Below, piece after piece: positions 8,711-19,327 of a DNA stretch of 20,978 nucleotides (the stretch's first letter is position 1; every line of letters starts with the position of its first letter). The position numbers were made by a program, and so were the translations under genes. This DNA is from Trachelipus rathkii (Eukaryota > Arthropoda > Malacostraca > Isopoda > Trachelipodidae): positions 1-20,978 of the forward strand of contig JABUQX010088324.1 in assembly GCA_015478945.1 (NCBI GenBank), in the 5' to 3' direction. The notes below the pieces were generated by a model, which saw nothing but the letters and a program-made list of their open reading frames with translations, ran no database searches and was not told the DNA's origin.

Positions 8711-10496
8711 TAAATATTCGATCTAAAAATTATATTTAAAGCTTATAATATATATTAAAAAAGCCGATACTCTATCATCTAAAATGCACTAAAAAGACTA
8801 ACTGATTATGATGTCGGATAGTACAATCTATATCCTATTCATTTGAGCAATACCATTGTTTATTAAATATACTGTTCGATTGACGATGAAATGTCTTCGT
8901 CACTAACGTATGATATTTTCCTTACTACAAAACATGAGCAGGGAAAGCATTTTTACTATCATTCCAAATTTTAATTGGGTGCATTATCCACTTTGATCAC
9001 TGATATTAACTGAAATAGTATCTCACTTAATGAAATTTGAGAATACATTTTGACTATGTGGTAATGTGCCATGGTCGATCCCTTTCATTCATACTTACCA
9101 ATATTAATATATGAGATCCGCAGAAAAGACGAAAAATCTGAGAGAACCGCCAACTCATTCTAATTACTGAGAGATTAGATATTTTTATTATAGGTACAGA
9201 GAACTGGAAATCACTTTAGGTTGAGAACTTGATACCGAAGATTATCCGACAGATATGGGGGAAAATAAGAATACTTTAGTACATCACTTCAGGAGCTCGA
9301 ATGAGAAGGGTAACTAAAATCAAAGATTTTATATTATTTTTGCCGTCCTTAAAAACAATTTTATCTCTTGTTGAAAATATCTAGGCTTTCGAATATTATA
9401 GGAAGAAATATCGAAGAATCAAGACGCTTCACGGATATATAACTAACCATAGACAACTAAGTGACAATTAATATAGAGACCACAAATATCGATATATTCG
9501 AGCCAAAAATATCAGAAATATCTTCGATTATATCGATATTATTTTAGGCCATCCCATAGCTATGAAGTGTCACATTATATCTATACATACATGTATTTTT
9601 CTATATTAAACCAGAAAAATCTTAGAGGGCAAAAATCATACAATATAAAACTGAATTGACATTTAATATTAAACCTATCACTAAGAAAAGTAAATTCTCA
9701 AAAACAATAACAACAGATATGCAAAAATGAAAGAAATTTTAAAATCAGAATTATATAATATATCGTATAATATATTTAATATATACTATATAAATATAAT
9801 ATAATATAAGGAGCCATACCCTAATACAGTAAGCACTATTTATATAAAATAACATGCATGTAACTTAAACAAGACATGGACTACGAATATATATTAGTAT
9901 ATAACAATAATTAAATATTAAAGTCCGCTATATATAAACACGTACTGAGCCTATATGCTTTACCGAACTAATGATAATAATTTTAACACACACCATATAT
10001 TAACATGATATAGCTACTTTATTAATAAGTATATAATACTAATGACTCTAGTATATGGATAAGACAATAGAGATAGAATACTTTTAATAGTGGAGATTCT
10101 AGCATCACACTCGAGAAAGCACACATGCATGTAAAATTAAAAAACTATAACAAACTAAACATGTAAAAGAAAAGAAAATTGAAAAAATGCATATTGCGCA
10201 AGAGAGCATGATTATGAGCGAAAAAATTTAGAGAAAAACGACAAAAGAAATAACGCAGTTTTGAAAAATTTATAAATTGTTAATCTACAAATGTTAGGAA
10301 TACTTGTATAGATAGGAAACTCATATGAGTTTTTCAGAGGTAGATAAAGAAATAGTAGAGTACTAGTGCAGCGTATCCCAGATCGCTCCGGGAGAGAGCG
10401 AAAAACCACGCTGTTATGCAATATGTTTAAATATCAGTGAATTATTTTAACATAAGATATAACAAGCTGCTTTAGTCCTTAAAAATAAATAACAAA
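8711..10496. other. AT-rich unique sequence, no gene seen
   Basis: About 1.8 kb of ordinary-complexity AT-rich DNA with a short (TA)-rich stretch near 9755-9815. All frames are broken by frequent stops. The 69-codon minus-strand frame at 10212-10421 is Phe/Leu/Ser-rich with no motif and is not supported. A small hairpin word TCGCTC-CGGGAGA-GAGCGA lies near 10383-10401. Confidence 0.4.
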
Positions 10497-10615
10497 ATCA
10501 GGGGTTTTCTACGGTTCTCTCACGCACGGAGAGGACTCACTGACGGGGAGAACGACTACTCGCTCCCAACCCCCTCTGCTCCACCTTCCACCAGCTCGGC
10601 TCGAATCCAACCTAG
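10497..10615 (+). other. Mixed-composition island with a pol III B-box-like word
   Basis: A balanced-composition island interrupts AT-rich DNA. GGCTCGAATCC at 10598-10608 matches the tRNA/SINE B-box consensus GGTTCGANTCC at 10 of 11 positions. I find no A box or tRNA cloverleaf upstream. The plus strand is also open for about 47 codons without an ATG, from an ATA just upstream to TAA, including GVFYGSLTHGEDSLTGR, and the minus strand is open too. It could be a decayed tRNA-derived SINE or a small exon. Confidence 0.25.
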
Positions 10616-11479
10616 AAAAGATAAATAAAAAGTAAAAAATTAAACACAATTTATTTCCTCCTCAGGCTATTCAATAAAATATATAAACAATAAAAAGACA
10701 AAATTATATTGAGTTATAATACTCTACTTGCTACACACACATCGACATATTACGGTATTAGATTCATATACTCTTCACCTTATATATTTTATATAATTTT
10801 TATTTATTATTTTGTTGATATGTATACATTTTGGTGTATGTCTATATAAGCTTATATACAATTGTATGTAAATAATAAGAAGCTTATAAATATCAGTTTA
10901 TTAATAAATAAATTCATAACATATATTTTAGGAACAGTAATTTAAAATGAATAACACAACATCGTAACGATACTACATGAGGGACTGTTACGTAATATTA
11001 GGAATTACCCGGACGAATGGAAAAATAATAATTCTGATATTATAGTGTTATAAAGTTTACACAACCTATATATATATAATTAGTTGAGCCTCCACATAAG
11101 GGGACTGAGACTTTATTGATGCACTCTAAACGCTCTATGGTTGACGTAAACCATTAAAATGAGAGCTAGACACTTTACAACATTTGAGTCAACAAAGATA
11201 TGTTTTAATCTTGTAGTTATTATTTTTTCATATAAATACTTTATTGTAGAGTATAATGAATACAGAGATACTAAAACGATAACATTCATAGAAGTGAACC
11301 ACTACTACTGATCATTCGCATGCGCTGATAGTATTATTGCGATAGCAGAATCCGCTAGCGTTCAACACGTGACGAGACTGAGACTGAGAATCGAATTCAA
11401 GTGCAGAAAAGAAAAATCATCTTCATACAACTGTAAATTATTGTTGATCACTAACGTTACGCATAATCTACACTTTATA
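10616..11479. other. AT-rich unique sequence, no gene seen
   Basis: Ordinary AT-rich DNA without convincing ORFs. The word CGCATGCGCTG at 11317-11327 recurs at 11537-11547. Confidence 0.35.
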
Positions 11480-12250
11480 TAATAGTCACACTCACCTTTT
11501 TATGGTAATCATAGCCTCCTCACCCTGTTCCCTCATCGCATGCGCTGCTTAGAGTGTAGCTACTGGGAGTTCATCGTAATGACTTAATCTCACTATATTC
11601 TTACTTGTTATATTACAACATTAGCTCTCATACGCATTAAACTTATTTTTACATATCTCTTCTCATTTGAAAACTTGAGAAATCGTCAGAGACCAATTAT
11701 TGACAAGTCAGTCTCTCATTGATTAGGAGGCATGAGCGTGTGCTGACGGCCACTGTGCCATAACGCCAAGCCTGACATCACTAACTTTTACGACTCCTAT
11801 TGGTCATCTCGTTGATGTATACCATGTTTTTATTTTTACTCAAAGGGTCACAACACACGAGTACTGCAGGGTACTACATATATCTCATATTAGTCTATAC
11901 ATATAGTTCACCACTTTTAAGCTCTCATCTCAAGATCAACTCATATCCTGGGCTAGCTCTACTCACCTTACCTCTGCTATAAACTGCTCCGTACTACTAG
12001 CTTATCCTCACATATATTTATCTCTCAGTCTCTTCACTCAATCCATCTCTCTCTGCATAATAGAATTTCAGACACTCACAATATCTGCTGTCGAGTTTTA
12101 TATCGATGCTCTCATGGCAATCCACACCTATCATCTCTCTCATCTCTACATAAATCATCAATTCCTCATCACCTCTTCGTGTCACGCTCTCTGCTCTATC
12201 TAACTATCTCATTCTATTACTCAGCTATATATTAAACTATATTTAATATT
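11480..12250. other. Pyrimidine-rich mixed sequence, no gene seen
   Basis: The plus strand is rich in CTCATC, CTCTC and TTAT words. The 60-codon frame at 11800-11982 is Leu/Ser/Tyr-rich without a motif, and I regard it as compositional. Second copy of CGCATGCGCTG at 11537-11547. Confidence 0.4.
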
Positions 12251-12805
12251 ATTAATAAGTCGGGAAAAAATGCTAAAATATTATTAACTACTCTAATTTA
12301 TCTCAAACACTTTACTTATTACAACATCTAAATATAATATGAATAATATAGGAGATGCATCGCAATTTATATGCTACACACACACACATATATTCTCATA
12401 TATACTCACTATCACTCATATTTAAATAGTATATAACTAAATAATAATAAACATAATAAAATATATTATAATAATAAAAAAAGAAATAATACCATTATAA
12501 TAAAATACAAATGCAATGCAAAAACTTTATCTCTTCTATATATTTTTATATATATCTCATCATCATATCTCGAGCTAATGTTATAGAGTCTGTACTAGAT
12601 ATACCACCATCCTCTCATATATAATTTATATTTTTTTTTGGCCGAGAGATGATTCAGGAGAGAGAGAGGGGGACGAGTGATGCTACGCTATATCCTTCTC
12701 CGAAATACTCACTCGGCATATTTATTAATTGTGTTTATTAATTTTATATAAATACTAATTAACTAATTCTATTATTCTGTAATTAGATCTGCCTCAATAT
12801 AGAAT

Positions 12806-12838
<33 letters not shown>

Positions 12839-14159
12839 TTTTCTGTAACTAATAATCGAATCCAATTAATACTTACTAATTTCACACTGAGATCAGTCGA
12901 GATCATAGTACAGATTAATCACTCACATACAATATACATGACATCATAATATTATATATTATAAACATATATAAGTCGATAATTTTATATATAATCTATA
13001 TCTATAATCTATAATATATGGGTATTATAGGGTATTATAATGTTTATATATATTACTAACTTAGTGTCTTATATACATCTTATGATTTATCATCAACATC
13101 ATATATATATATTCTGAGATATATATATTATATTATATCATCTCATACTTATAATTCACATATATCAATTATTCATCTGATTATACTTACTTATATATAC
13201 ATATATTATATATATAATATTAATTAGAGTTATATATTACTTATCTATCGGCTATGCTCAATACTATATATAGTTAGTCACTGGAATACATTTGCACTAC
13301 GTACTGCTAATTAAATGTATCGTTCTATACACATATGGTATTTTATTATATTATGGAACATAAACTGATATTATAATTATATTATATACGATACACACAT
13401 AGTATATAATCATTATACTAGTTACATGTAAGGGTCAGTAGTCCAATACGTATTACACAGAATATCATAACGCTATATATATCATATACAATACATCATA
13501 TTACTACCATCTTGGATTGTCTTCACTTTATATACGTTGAGCGGTAATAATTCTATCATAAATTCATTATGTTCAACATCTCATCACACTTTATCATTAT
13601 TATATTCTTCTATATCTCTACTTCTCTCTCAATATATTATCTATATATTTTACAAATATTCACGGCTTTTCTTCACTACTCTCATTCTATATATCATATC
13701 TCACTGATTGTGGATATCATATAATACAATAGTCATTCCATCATTATAAATAACGTTCATATACTCTATAATTACACACTCATAATATACATAAATATAT
13801 ATGTAAATGATAAAGATAATCACATAATAGTATACCCATAAACCATAATCATATTCACATTACAATTACATTTAGAGATGGATATTGCGCAATCACTGAC
13901 TAACAAGTGAAACGCTAGAAGACTACTAGATTATAGAGATAAAAGATACTAACATAAGTATATCATCATATCGAGTAATCGAGCTGCGACTAAATACTAG
14001 ATGAGCTATAGTATGTGAGATCATATTAAGTACACATATACTTAAAATTGATTGTCACTGATACCTTCATACTGTATACGTGACTCACTATGTATACAAC
14101 AGGTATAGTATATAGTAACTGGTAAATAGTATTAGCACCCTAGCTATAAGAGCTCGTAA
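12251..14159. repeat. AT- and pyrimidine-rich low-complexity DNA, no gene seen
   Basis: This long stretch of TATA, CATA and CTCATA words includes a purer (TA)n run at about 12805-12838 and dense (TA) sequence at about 12945-13215. A small spot of higher GC with GAGAGAGAGGGGGACGAG lies near 12640-12690. From about 13870 to 14000 the plus strand turns purine-rich. No gene is visible. Confidence 0.5.
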
Positions 14160-14162
<3 letters not shown>

Positions 14163-14200
<38 letters not shown>

Positions 14201-14326
14201 ATAATCAAATAAATTGATTGTTTTTGAATGTTTCTCCCAAGTGTTCTATTCTCGCTGCTCACGTGGAATTGAAGACAAACTATCAAATTGTAAAAGACTC
14301 CACTTACAAGACCTGTAATTAATTAT

Positions 14327-14363
<37 letters not shown>

Positions 14364-14480
14364 AAATATGATAATATATGATATCTATATAATGGTCGAT
14401 AAATAAATAATTAATATATATATATATATAATAATATATAATATAACATATTAGTTATTTATTAATATATATATTAATAT
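14163..14480. repeat. Three (TA)n microsatellites
   Basis: Near-pure (TA)n runs lie at about 14166-14194, 14322-14363 and 14414-14432, separated by short unique sequence. The middle gap (about 14205-14320) is of ordinary complexity. Confidence 0.85.
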
Positions 14481-15390
14481 ATATCAATAATTATATAGAC
14501 ATCATTATACCAGAATGATAGTTAACTAGTTTAGCATTAACAACATGAAAATATAATCAGATTTGATCTAAGAGAGCGACCCAAATTATTACTGTGACAA
14601 CTAAATAACTACCATATACGAGATATTAAAGTACACTAGTAGATATCGCGTAGAACAGACGTACACGATCTTAGGAAGCAAACTTAGAAATGATATTGTA
14701 TGACTAGAATTAGCTAGTTTCATATATTTAGAAGTAATGATGGCATCGCAAAGTGTTATAAGCTCACGAGTAGACGCTTATTTTCATATACATTATAAAT
14801 ACATTCGCAATAAAGTCATCTCCTTTTATTATTAAGGTGATAATCTGACGAAATCAGCAATATAGGTTGACATCAGCTTTTAAAATACGTGCCAGAATCA
14901 GTTTAATTATTAATTAAATAAAATAATTTAATTTAATTAAAATAAGTTAAGTTATTCGACATGTTATTTTTTAATGAAGCTATAGTATATCTATTAAGAG
15001 TAACATATATAAATGTGTGCTTTTTTTCGTTGTATAGCTAGGCCTAGTATGTCAAAATTATCATATATGCTACAGTAAGTTTCTGACATGTTGTATTCTT
15101 GTCACGTGGATGTATATTGACATAGATTAATAAATAATTTCAAAATAAAAATTACATTTTATTAACTACAATTGGCCAAATTATAGTACAAGAAAATAAA
15201 ACTTTGCAGTTTTGATGAGTGAAAATTGTAACATTTAACAATATGAGTTATAATTTTTTACCATAAGGTAATTTCCTAAGTTACGTAAGTTTCGAACAGT
15301 ACAGAATTTGTCCTGAAGTTTACTTTTTGCATAATTATCGTCTCCCTTTTACAATAAGGAGTTACGATTAATATATTACCTTTATATATA
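14481..15390. other. AT-rich unique sequence, no gene seen
   Basis: Ordinary AT-rich DNA with no convincing ORF. It contains the mini-palindrome at 15258-15271, which matches the terminus of the large element that follows. Confidence 0.35.
15258..15271. repeat. Mini-palindrome TTACCATAAGGTAA
   Basis: Five-base arms TTACC and GGTAA flank ATAA. The left nine bases, TTACCATAA, are identical to the outer end of the inverted-repeat element at 15691-15699. It may be a solo or abortive end of the same element family, or chance. Confidence 0.5.
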
Positions 15391-15515
15391 TTAATTAATC
15401 ATATAATATATATTATATATATATATATATCATATAAATTATATATATATATATAATATATATATAATATAATATATATTACATTATATATAATATAATA
15501 TAATATATAATTACT
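15391..15515. repeat. (TA)n-rich tract
   Basis: Imperfect TATA/TAATATA repeats with almost no G or C. Confidence 0.85.
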
Positions 15516-15690
15516 ATATTAGTGATCATCTACTTTAATAAGTTAAAAGTCCTGATACATCATTACATACAGTACCTTCAAACAGATAAAATATATAATA
15601 TATATAATACTTAGTAAATAGTAGTGATAATTATAATAATATATATCTATATATAATATCTAATAGATAATGATTAATAAGTGATATATT

Positions 15691-16732
15691 TTACCATAAA
15701 GGAAAGGAAAAAACTATAAGACTTATATGTAGGATATATATAGTTTTAATTAATTGATAAATTAAAAGATATTACACTAATTAACTAATACTGTAATTAT
15801 AGTCACTACATCGTATAAAAGACCGTAAGTAAGTGTAAAAAATTAATAATAAAACAAAAAAAAATATATCAGTAAAATCAAAACTAAGAAATAAAAAAAA
15901 TTTAATTTTTATATAATATAACGCCCAGAGACGCATACTTTGTCGTGGTACTTTATAGATCGTGCAACATTTTTTATGTTTTGCGAGTTTATATTTATTT
16001 TTTATTTTTTTTTACACCTGTATAGGAACCCCTAAGGGTATAACGCACCGATGGCAGAGTCGGGGTCTCTCGGCTTCGGGGAACGACAAGGGTAGGACTA
16101 TTTCCTCCCTCCGGGGAGGGTCCTCCGGAACCCCCGCTCTTTGGTATTTGGGTGCGCGGGGGTTCCTCCGCCCTCCCTACGGGGTATGGGAAAACGTCCC
16201 CCCCTCTGTTCCCCGTCGGCTCGGCCCCCCTAATTTTCGTGTAAGAATATTTATATATACAGTATTTTACACGGCAAGTAGGGGCTCGAGCCGACGGGAA
16301 CAGAGGGGGGGACGTTTTTCCATACCCCGAGGGGAGGGTCGGAGGAACCCCCGTCGCCCGAGAGAGTGAGCAAAGAGCGTGGGGATTCCGCCGCACGACC
16401 CTCACCGGAGGGGAGGAAAATAGTCCTACCCTGTCGTTCCCGGAAGGCCGAGAGAGACGCCGACTCCTGCCATCGGTGCTTTATACCCTTGGGGTTCCTA
16501 TTAGTTTAAAAAAAATACACAAATACAATATAAACTCGCAACGATTAAAAAATGTCGTGCACGATCTAAAAAAGTACCACGACAAAGCTTGCGTCTCTGG
16601 AAGTAATTATATACTATAAAAAAAAAAAAAATTTAAAATACATTGCTTTTCATGTTCTACATATATATAGTAAACTTTTTCTTCTAAAAAAAACTTTTTC
16701 TTAAGTCTATAGTTTTCCTTCCTTTATGGTAA
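15691..16732. mobile_element. Nested foldback-type element, about 1.04 kb
   Basis: Both ends are inverted copies: TTACCATAAAGGAAAGGAAA... at 15691-15726 against its near reverse complement TTAAGTCTATAG...CCTTTATGGTAA at 16701-16732. The outer flanks stop matching exactly at these ends. Between the outer ends and the GC-rich inner palindrome lie AT-rich spacers of about 198 bases on the left and 100 on the right that align poorly. Long terminal inverted repeats, no transposase and a mostly palindromic body fit a non-autonomous foldback or MITE-like DNA transposon. I see no clear target-site duplication (left flank GATATATT, right flank CTTCACCA). Alternatives are an inverted duplication or a fold-back sequencing or assembly artefact. 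Confidence 0.45.
15925..16600. repeat. GC-rich long inverted repeat (near-palindrome), loop about 16251-16261
   Basis: The left arm (15925-16250) begins CCAGAGACGC and the right arm (16262-16600) ends GCGTCTCTGG. Reading inward, the arms match along their length at roughly 85% by eye, with many one-base indels. Shared blocks include TTTGTCGTGGTACTTT, GCACCGATGGCA, GTAGGACTATTT and ACGTCCCCCCCTCTGTTCC. The inner edge is CGTGTAA facing TTACACG, with an AT loop of about 11 bases. The arms differ most over about 40 bases near 16130-16165 and their partners near 16345-16395. Both arms are GC-rich, in contrast to (TA)n-type DNA on either side. Transcribed, this would form a hairpin of over 300 bp. 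The overlapping open frames on both strands here (15962-16369 plus, 15995-16405 minus) follow from the palindrome and GC content. Confidence 0.92.
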
Positions 16733-16920
16733 CTTCACCAATATATAATATATATATATATAATATATATTATATATATATAATATATATATATATTATA
16801 TATATATATTAATATACTATATATTATATATATATATATTATATATATATATACTATAATATATATATATATATAATATAGGGTTAATGTTAATTTTTTC
16901 TTACGTTCTTTGGTGAAGTT
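16731..16920. repeat. (TA)n tract bounded by an 11-bp inverted repeat
   Basis: AACTTCACCAA (16731-16741) and TTGGTGAAGTT (16910-16920) are exact reverse complements. They enclose about 140 bases of nearly pure (TA)n plus a short TTAATGTTAATTTTTTC stretch. The left copy abuts the end of the foldback element. Partial copies of the same word lie at 16996-17004 (TTGGTGAAG) and 18212-18220 (AACTTCACC). Confidence 0.75.
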
Positions 16921-17264
16921 TTTGTTTAATAATAAAAAAAAGTAAAAATTTAAAACTATGAAAGAGAAGATAAGTTAATTCAATATTTATAGTATTTGGT
17001 GAAGCTCGATAAATTTTAATTCTTTTCTTTTTATTTTTATTTATAATTTTTAAAGTTTTTTGTAACAATTTTTATTTAATTATAACTGTATTGGTGCTAA
17101 AAAAAATGTTCAGATTGTTTTCAATATTTTAATTATTGTTATGTTATGGTTTCTTATGGTATTTAATTACATTACATTAAAACAAAGAGGAAATTAAATA
17201 TTTGTCACCAGGGTGTGTGTTAAATCAATAAACTACATTACTTTAAATTTGAAATTTGATTACT
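16921..17264. other. AT-rich unique sequence, no gene seen
   Basis: T- and A-rich DNA with poly-A and poly-T runs between the foldback element and the telomere-like array. No ORF of note. Confidence 0.4.
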
Positions 17265-17413
17265 TTAGGTTAGGTTAGGTTTAGGTTAGGTTAGGTTAGG
17301 TTAAGGTTAGGTTAGGTTGGTTTAGGTTAGGTTATGTTAGGTTTAGGTTAGTTAGGTTAAGGTTAAATTAGGTTAGGTAAGGTAACATAGGTTAGATTAT
17401 TGGGTAGATTAGG
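17265..17413 (+). repeat. Interstitial TTAGG telomere-like array (degenerate)
   Basis: About 20 tandem TTAGG units lie with the G-rich strand on plus. Many carry single-base insertions (TTTAGG, TTAAGG) or substitutions (TTGGTTTAGG, TTATG, TAAGG). Units decay towards the right into TTAGATTATTGGGTAGATTAGG. (TTAGG)n is the ancestral telomere repeat of insects and is shared by most arthropods. The decay and the long non-telomeric sequence on both sides show it is an internal site and not a chromosome end. Confidence 0.9.
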
Positions 17414-17699
17414 TATATTGCATTAGATTAAGAAAGTTCCAATTTTGTTAAAAATAAAATTTAATTTATTTCACAGGTTTGTGATGATTAATCAATATTC
17501 ATTGGTGAACAAAACATGGACGCGTGGGAATACGGCCAAATTTTCTAGCATATACAAACTAAAAAACAAAAAGGAATGAACATAAAGATGATTGATGTCA
17601 TATATTTGCAAGTATGCCGTGGAGTAAAAGAAAATGAAGGAAAAAAAATCTATTTAATAATATTAAAGGATATTGCAGAATTTTAAACATACATACAAC
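17414..17699. other. AT-rich unique sequence, no gene seen
   Basis: Short ordinary-complexity segment between the TTAGG array and the next (TA)n tract. No coding or RNA signal is seen. Confidence 0.4.
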
Positions 17700-17700
17700 G

Positions 17701-17734
<34 letters not shown>

Positions 17735-17769
17735 ATATATAATATATAGTATATATAGTATTAATATAT

Positions 17770-17801
<32 letters not shown>

Positions 17802-17872
17802 ATATAATATAATATATATATATATATATATAATATATATATATATATAATAAATATATATAAATAATATAT

Positions 17873-17904
<32 letters not shown>

Positions 17905-18015
17905 ATATATATTTACTAAAAATTTTATATTATAATGTATATAATATTATATATAAATATATATATATAATATTATATATTATATACTATATATAATTAT
18001 ATAATACTACTTAGT
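17700..18015. repeat. Long (TA)n tract
   Basis: Over 300 bases of nearly pure alternating TA with TAATATA interruptions, the longest such tract in the window. Its length is likely unstable and unreliable in assembly. Confidence 0.9.
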
Positions 18016-18944
18016 ATATATATATATTTATAACAATTATATTATTAATAAATTACTATCACTTCTAAATCCATATCATCATATATTATTTAAACTATAA
18101 TATTTCAAGAAGTTGAAATATTATTAGGACGATCGCAAGACTTCGGTTAAACAATAAAAAAGAGAGAATTGTAATTAATGTATAGAATCACTTATAATTA
18201 TGAAACTTGGCAACTTCACCTATATAAATTATTAATATACCGTTCATTTTAAAAAACTAATCAAAACTTAAAAAACTAAATATTTATCAAATTTATAACA
18301 AGAAAAAGTTGTAAAAAAATTTAAAACATAAATTAATAAGATAAAATATTACCTAAAATTAGTATATCTATGAAAAATTACAGAAAAACGTATAAAGGAT
18401 TGTTATAACAATAAGCTATATATTAATATAAAATTAACAGTATATACTTAGTTATAAATTACAAATACTAAATATAAATCAAATATATAGATAACTAATC
18501 AATATCATACTAAGGACCCTAGTATAATACTATAATATAGGTATTCATTAGATAAAATATACACATTACTGAATTAATTTATATACCTATAATATATATA
18601 TATATTAATAATATACAATATCATACTATAAAATAGTATAAAGTACTACTAACGGTAAATATATAATATTAAAATATTATACAGTACTAAATAACGTAAG
18701 AAACCTTGTTATCTTAAAACCAGCATCTACACTCAAAATAACATATAGTAAATTGTGTGAATGAGTTGGTAAATGAATTTTTTATTTAGGTAAGGAAGAA
18801 ATTAAAATTTCGATTTGCTATAAAAAGAACTATACTTTTTTTCTTTTTGAGCTCCAAATTGATTTATTTTAAAATTTCATTTTAATCTAATTTATTTAGT
18901 TTATTTCAACGTAAATATTTATTATTTGTGTCCACAATAGTGTT
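18016..18944. other. AT-rich sequence, no gene seen
   Basis: A- and T-rich DNA with frequent stops in all frames and short (TA)n spots (for example near 18590-18606). A copy of AACTTCACC lies at 18212-18220. Confidence 0.4.
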
Positions 18945-19145
18945 TTGTATATATAAATATATATATATAATATATATAATATATATATATATAATATAAA
19001 TATATACTATATATATTAACTAAACTATTATATATATTATTATATATTATATTAATATATATATATATACATAATATATGTATTAATCATATATATATAT
19101 ATAAGAATAATGTATCATTAATATAATATATATATATAGTATATA
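18945..19145. repeat. (TA)n-rich tract
   Basis: Imperfect TATA/TAATATA repeats with almost no G or C. Confidence 0.85.
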
Positions 19146-19327
19146 ATATGTAGAGATGGTCAGATTTTTTAAATGCTCACAGTATAATAGTAACAAAGAG
19201 AAACGCAGGTCCTAGCAGGTAAAACAAAGGTTAAAACAATCAATTGTTCCACATCCGTGGTTCTTTGAACTCTTCTGCTTTATAATTATTTTTTGTTTAT
19301 ACTTTACACACAGTTTGTCTCCCAAAG

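Noticed and set aside
10560..10612. tRNA gene
   Set aside because: Only a B-box-like word is present. I could not fold an acceptor stem, D arm or anticodon arm.
15962..16405. Overlapping 135- and 136-codon open frames on opposite strands
   Set aside because: They are the two faces of one GC-rich palindrome, the products are low-complexity Pro/Arg/Gly, and neither has a recognisable domain. A hairpin arm explains both.
15925..16600. Organelle GC cluster, as in yeast or green-algal mitochondrial DNA
   Set aside because: The AT background with a GC-rich hairpin is similar, but about 21 kb without any rRNA, tRNA, cob, cox or atp gene, plus (AC)n and TTAGG repeats, points to nuclear DNA.
15691..16732. 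Parvovirus/densovirus terminal hairpin
   Set aside because: Densovirus ends are GC-rich hairpins, but no replication or capsid coding sequence lies on either side and I recognise no specific motif. The resemblance is only general.
17265..17413. True chromosome end
   Set aside because: The units are degenerate and followed by over 3.5 kb of non-telomeric sequence, so this is interstitial.
17265..17413. Integrated endogenous nimavirus at the TTAGG array
   Set aside because: Such insertions are known near telomere-like repeats in shrimp, but no viral gene is recognisable in this window.
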